Of a stretch of 15,107 bases of DNA, positions 11,476-15,107 are shown one piece after another. The stretch lies in the NCBI GenBank assembly GCA_027600665.1, contig JADGJL010000709.1:1-15107 (forward strand), read 5' to 3'. Every line of letters begins with the position of its first letter. Position 1 is the stretch's first letter. The position numbers were made by a program, and so were the translations under genes. This DNA is from Irineochytrium annulatum. Taxonomy: Eukaryota; Chytridiomycota; Chytridiomycetes; Chytridiales; Chytridiaceae. The notes beneath the pieces are model-generated. The model did no database searches, had not been told where the DNA came from, and saw nothing but the letters and a program-made list of their open reading frames with translations.

Positions 11476-11991
11476 ATGTCAAAGAGATACTTCGTTCATT
11501 CAACAGCCCAACCAGATCGCATGGCCTCCGACGACTCCGCGAGCTCGGAGGATGAGCTTGTGCGTCGTATGAGACTGCAGGATGATGAAGCGCGGCGGCG
11601 TCGGATGGTTGAGTCGAAATTCGGTTCAGGGTAAGTCGGTAGGACAACTGACGGTATGTATGCTGACGCAATATTCAGGGAATACGAGAAGAACAGCGCG
11701 CTGATCAGGCCCCATAGGTGTAATCCTCACATGGAGGGTGCGAATCACGTCTTTTTCTCCTGTTTATGTTTTTGATTGATTTTGCTGATAGATATCATGG
11801 TGGGATTGACGAAGTTCCCGCCGGATGTCGTGCATCCGTTTAGGGTGTTCATTAAGTGCATGTGGTCCAAAGTCGGGTGCGTATTTTCTTTGGGTTTAGT
11901 TTTTTTTTTTTTTTTTTTGGGTGTTTAGCGAGCTACTTTTCTCAGTGAGGAGCCTACACCAATAAGCAAGTCGTCAACGTTTCGGAGTTAA
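11476..11991 (+). CDS. Small four-exon gene of unknown function
   Basis: Model: exons 11476-11630, 11679-11737, 11792-11876 and 11946-11991, giving 114 residues (99 if the ATG at 11521 is used). All three junctions keep phase, and the first intron has GTAAGT and a GCTGAC branch site. The protein starts with MSKRYFVHSTAQPDR, then an acidic patch (SDDSASSEDEL), a charged probable helix (MRLQDDEARRRRMVESKF), a single C in RPHRCNPHMED, and a compact segment IMVGLTKFPPDVVHPFRVF before a polar tail. No family is recognised. The Arg-containing first 15 residues could be a mitochondrial presequence, but that is weak inference. The last intron contains 19 consecutive T residues before its acceptor. 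The regular exon phase makes a real gene likely even though the product is obscure. Confidence 0.55.
11900..11918 (+). repeat. 19-T homopolymer inside an intron
   Basis: An uninterrupted run of 19 T lies in the last intron of the small gene, 27 bases before its chosen acceptor (TCAG at 11942-11945). It would serve as a polypyrimidine tract but is much longer than in neighbouring introns. Length errors here are also likely in sequencing or replication. Confidence 0.85.
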
Positions 11992-12032
11992 AAAAATGGG
12001 GTTGAAAAGGATGATACATAGGCACAAGGAAC

Positions 12033-12038
12033 AATAAA
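12033..12038 (+). terminator. Candidate poly(A) signal of the small + strand gene
   Basis: AATAAA stands 41 bases after the stop at 11991, in the 193-base gap between two convergent genes, and is followed by TGTAAATG. Position and sequence fit a cleavage signal; function is inferred. Confidence 0.4.
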
Positions 12039-12184
12039 GAACATTGTAAATGCATGGATTTGTATGTGTATCGCTCCCGGTTATCATAAGCCATTCTTCA
12101 CAGGCTTCGTCGTCGTCCGTTGAACCTCCTTACCCTAACAAGAAAACGTAGACGAAGAATGCAGGGAAGTCGACAATATCATAA

Positions 12185-12923
12185 TTACGAGCCCCTCTTT
12201 TTCAACACCGTCTTCTCCTCCTCAGCCACCTTCTTGTCGAGCCCCATCAAAACCGTGCCCGCCGTTACGAGAGCCGCGCCCAACCACCAGGTCGAGTTGA
12301 GTGGCTCGCCGAACAGCAGCTTGCCCGTAAATGCCTGTAATTCAATGGTAACGTGAAAATTAAAGAGAAGCAACAATAACGCCATTCGATCAAAGCGAGG
12401 TGATAAATGAAAAGAAAGAGGATAGACATTGATCAAAGCAACAGTGAATGCCAACAACCAGTAAAACAACTCTATCAATTAACAGAAGCTAACATGTACG
12501 CACCGTGCATCCCAAGTTCGCAGCCCCGTTAACCACCGCCACCCTCACGCTCCCCGTCTCCTCCCTCGCCAGCGCCCTCGTAAATTCCCCCCACATCAGC
12601 CCATTGGCCGCCGTCACGCCCGCGAAACAAACAACCCTCACAACGCCGCTTACGATCTCGAATCTCCCCCACCCCTCGTCCACATCATCAGGCGATCCCG
12701 ATCCGGTGGGAGGGCTCGCGCAGTCAGCGGCGGAGGCCAGCATCAGGCAGAGGATGTAATAGGAGATGTTGGTGACGGGGTGCGGGGTGGTGGAGGAGGC
12801 GAGCTTGGCGAGTGTGCTGGAGAGGGAGGCGTAGAACCCGGAGAGGAGGGATGGGATCAGGGAGGACGGCGCGCCATGGGTCGAGCGGGCGGTCAGTCTC
12901 TTCTTTGAATTCTTTAACTTCAT
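12185..12923 (-). CDS. TMEM42: TMEM42-like multi-span membrane protein (EamA/drug-metabolite transporter type)
   Basis: Minus-strand exons 12923-12504 and 12334-12185 join in phase to give 189 residues (human TMEM42 has about 159). The best matches by eye to TMEM42 are SGFYASLSSTLAKLA near the N-terminus, FAGVTAANGLMWGEFTRALA, and AFTGKLLFGEPLNSTWWLGAALVTAGTVLMGL at the C-terminus. These correspond to the first, third and last membrane spans; further spans are ISYYILCLMLASA and the stretch around AVVNGAANLG. The family is related to EamA-type transporters, but its substrate and exact membrane are not known. The intron (12503-12335, 169 nt) is far longer than others here. ATGs further out at 13014 would overlap the gene on the opposite strand, so the ATG at 12923 was preferred. 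Confidence 0.75.
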
Positions 12924-12967
12924 TCTTGCGATGTCAACGAGAAGCGGACGTTGACATCCGGATCTTG
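12924..12967. promoter_or_regulatory. Very short divergent gap between the TMEM42-like gene and the secreted-protein gene
   Basis: The two proposed start codons face away from each other with 44 bases between them, so their leaders or promoters must overlap the neighbouring coding sequence. This is also a warning that one of the two starts may be wrong. Confidence 0.35.
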
Positions 12968-15107
12968 ATGTGTAGGCGGAGATTGCAAGAGCGAGCCCAT
13001 CCTTGGCCACCATGGTGGCGGGCGGCAGTCGCTTTGGCCGCGCTGGCCGGGCCCGCAGCGGCGTTGATTCCCAGTCTGGCTTGGTACGGCCCCCCTTCTC
13101 GTCCTGCCGACGACGCTGAGGCTCCATCAGGGATATGAAAGTCCTCGACGCCAAGAACGCCACCGTCCCTTTCCCGGCACCAAACACGACCTACTCCATC
13201 GAGGTCCAGATCATCTACGCCGTAAGTACTGCCAATTTTTTGCACGTCCGATCGCGAATGTCTTAACGCCTGACTCAGAACGGCACCTCCTGCACCCCTT
13301 GCTCGACCGAGCTCTCCAACCTCGGCGGCTTCCCAGTGCTAAAGCTTGATTTGCTTCAGCGATCCTTGTCAAGCGCGGACACGATACCGCAGTCGTCGAC
13401 GAGCTGGAGGTTTAGGATCACGACGGGGGATGCGGGGTTGGTGATGATGGCGGTGGACTCGAACGGATGCAGAACGGATCGGATGAGCTTGGGGGGCATC
13501 AAGGCGCAGGATTTCGTGGTTGGCGTTGGGGCGTTTGGTGGGGTGCTGGTGAGGCATCCCAATGGTTTTCGGTTGAATAGAGACTAACACGCTTGCTGAA
13601 CTAGAAAGAAACGCCACCGTCCGTAGGGGCCGTATCTGCAGTACTGGCAGCAGCGGACCCGTCCAACGTTACCTTGGTGCGCGTCGAGGGCGCCTCCGAG
13701 GCGCTCGTCATGACGCTTCCAGGTGTCACGTCGGTGGCAGGGCACGGCGGGCAAGCAGCGCTCGTGCAGTACCCAAGCTTGAACATGACGTGGTTGGATG
13801 TGACCGTGGCGGGTGGGAGTGAGCACCAACTTTTTTTGCAAAGCTGGTTAAGGATATTAAGAAGTGGTTGGCAGATCAGGATGCTTGCAAGCTCGGCGGC
13901 GGGTTCGTAAGAGATGGTGCAGCGTTTCGGTCGTCCATCGTCCTGAACACGGCGGCGGGCATGCTTAGATATAGTGTGAGAGCTATAAAATATTGCCTCC
14001 GGTTTCCGCTGACTTCTTTTCGTCACAGAACGGGACATGGATCAACCTCGTCCCTTCCTGCATCGAATCAGCTTACTACCCAACCATGCAGCCGCCCTTC
14101 AACGACGTCGGGTGCCTAAACGTCCTAGCGGTCGGTGGTGGGGCCGATGCGGGTAGGGTGTGGATGATATACCCGGACGCGGGTGTGGACGATGCCTCAG
14201 CCGCTGTGGAGCTGTTGGATTCGAGGAAGAGGACGATGGCGGCCGCGCTGGGTATGAGGGTGGTAGACTTCACGGTCGTGTCGGCAGCGATGACGTCGAC
14301 GGAGTGTTGGAACGCGCTGGTGCTTATCAAGGGGAAGGCGGGGTATCAGATCGTTCAGTGGACGAGGGATGAAGAACATGCGGTTGGTTTTGCTCTCTTC
14401 CTACGAAGGGTTAGGCATAAATGCTGACGCGGCTTAATAGCTCACATGGACGATAAATTTCCAGTTCCCCGCAAGCATACCGACAGGTCTTTAGCTACTT
14501 ACTCCTACATCGTTTAAGATTGCTTCTGCAGACGGGTCTCAGTTCTTTCGGATCTTTAACGCAACCACCAACATCGCAAACGCCACGACATCCCTCAACT
14601 TAGACGGCATGTCCTTCCACCGCAGCCTTGGCAACGATCTTTTTATCTATGGGAATGCCCTGTTCTTCAGGTGAGAAGCTATCGTCGTTTCATAACGTGC
14701 TAAACTGTTTACGCATTTTTTGTAGTCCCGACGCAGGTTTCTCGATTTTCACTGTGTCCACCTTTTCCCCCGGCGTGACTGTGACGGCCTTCACAAGCGG
14801 CTCAGACGGCTCATATTCCTTCTTAACATCTGACAATGCCGTGAGTCCCTTCCTTTCCCCCTTACCTAACTATTTGGCTCGGTCCAGCTATGGTACGGCC
14901 AGGTCGGTATCCCGCAACTCACCCAGCTCCAACCCCCGCGGTCCCTTAACGCCGCCTCCCGAATTATACCGTTGATCGACACGCTAAATAACCTCATCGA
15001 GTTCACGTTCGATAGAGCCGCTTTAACGGGGAAGCTCGAGGTCACGGCCGAGAACGTCGATGTGCAGGCCGTCGTGAATTTCGACGAGCTCATGGCTCGG
15101 GGTTGGT
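12968..15107 (+). CDS. Secreted or surface glycoprotein of unknown function (partial, runs off window)
   Basis: Model: exons 12968-13083, 13131-13221, 13279-13548, 13605-13818, 13875-13975, 14029-14382, 14441-14486, 14532-14670, 14726-14840 and 14888 to the window end, 555 residues so far, all junctions in phase. The start MCRRRLQERAHPWPPWW leads into a hydrophobic core AVALAALAGPAAAL, a credible signal peptide. Eight N-glycosylation sequons are visible (NAT, NTT, NGT, NVT, NMT, NGT, NAT, NAT). A CxxC occurs in GTSCTPCSTEL. The rest reads as strand-rich extracellular protein (TWINLVPSCIESAYY, GCLNVLAVGGG, FFRIFNATTNIANATTSL, FSIFTVSTFSPGVTVTAF). No transmembrane span or known domain is recognised before the edge. 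It is likely wall- or surface-associated; that is inference. The donors GTACGG (13084) and GTCTTT (14487) are weak. Confidence 0.7.
13007..13018. repeat. 12-base perfect palindrome with ATG on both strands
   Basis: CCACCATGGTGG reads the same on both strands and places an ATG in a strong initiation context in each direction. On the minus strand it is in frame with the TMEM42-like protein. On the + strand it is out of frame with the secreted-protein gene. It lies inside that gene's signal-peptide exon. Confidence 0.6.

Noticed and set aside
11075..11671. 198-codon minus-strand frame across the Cdt2 start region
   Set aside because: It reads Cdt2 exons and introns in the wrong frame; the spliced Cdt2 frame matches the family.
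12924..13187. Longer N-terminus for the TMEM42-like protein, from ATGs at 13014 or further out
   Set aside because: It would overlap the signal-peptide exon of the gene on the other strand and adds no family-like sequence; it remains possible for the 13014 ATG with its strong context.

Overview
The window looks like nuclear DNA of an intron-rich, compact fungal genome. Nearly every gene is cut by short introns (about 40-85 nt; one of 169 nt) with GT..AG ends and CTAAC- or CTGAC-like branch points 10-25 nt before the acceptor, and intergenic gaps are mostly a few hundred bases. The combination of a Cdt2/DTL homologue, a TMEM42-like membrane protein, a Pirh2-type CHY/RING ligase and an Rsp5-type ligase fits a fungus outside the budding yeasts. 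An early-diverging (chytrid-like) fungus is my guess from protein content, not a demonstrated placement. All gene models were built by hand from splice phase and family similarity.

Layout, left to right. (1) 1-300: a CCAAT/TATA-like promoter, a possible 44-residue secreted peptide or upstream ORF (81-215), and a pyrimidine-rich leader. (2) 301-1673 (+): a two-finger zinc-finger transcription factor, four exons. (3) 1674-2584: no supportable gene. (4) 2585-4588 (+): RCHY1/Pirh2-like CHY-CTCHY-RING ubiquitin ligase with a long His/Gln-rich tail. (5) 4958-7909 (+): complete Rsp5/NEDD4-family C2-WW-WW-WW-HECT ubiquitin ligase, nine exons, 842 residues. (6) 7910-9142: convergent intergenic region with one hairpin and one GC-richer stretch of unknown nature. 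(7) 9143-11412 (-): Cdt2/DTL, the WD40 substrate receptor of the CRL4 ubiquitin ligase, eleven exons, about 589 residues, with two PCNA-binding-like motifs at its C-terminus. (8) 11476-11991 (+): small unrecognised gene, divergent from Cdt2. (9) 12185-12923 (-): TMEM42-like multi-span membrane protein. (10) 12968-15107 (+): signal-peptide-bearing, heavily N-glycosylated protein of unknown function, running off the right edge.

Three adjacent genes belong to the ubiquitin system (two E3 ligases and one cullin-ligase receptor). They lie in separate transcription units and have different targets in known relatives, so this is proximity rather than a demonstrated pathway. The most unusual sequence features are the paired PIP motifs in Cdt2 separated by an intron, the HECT catalytic cysteine codon split by an intron, and the three unrecognised coding units.
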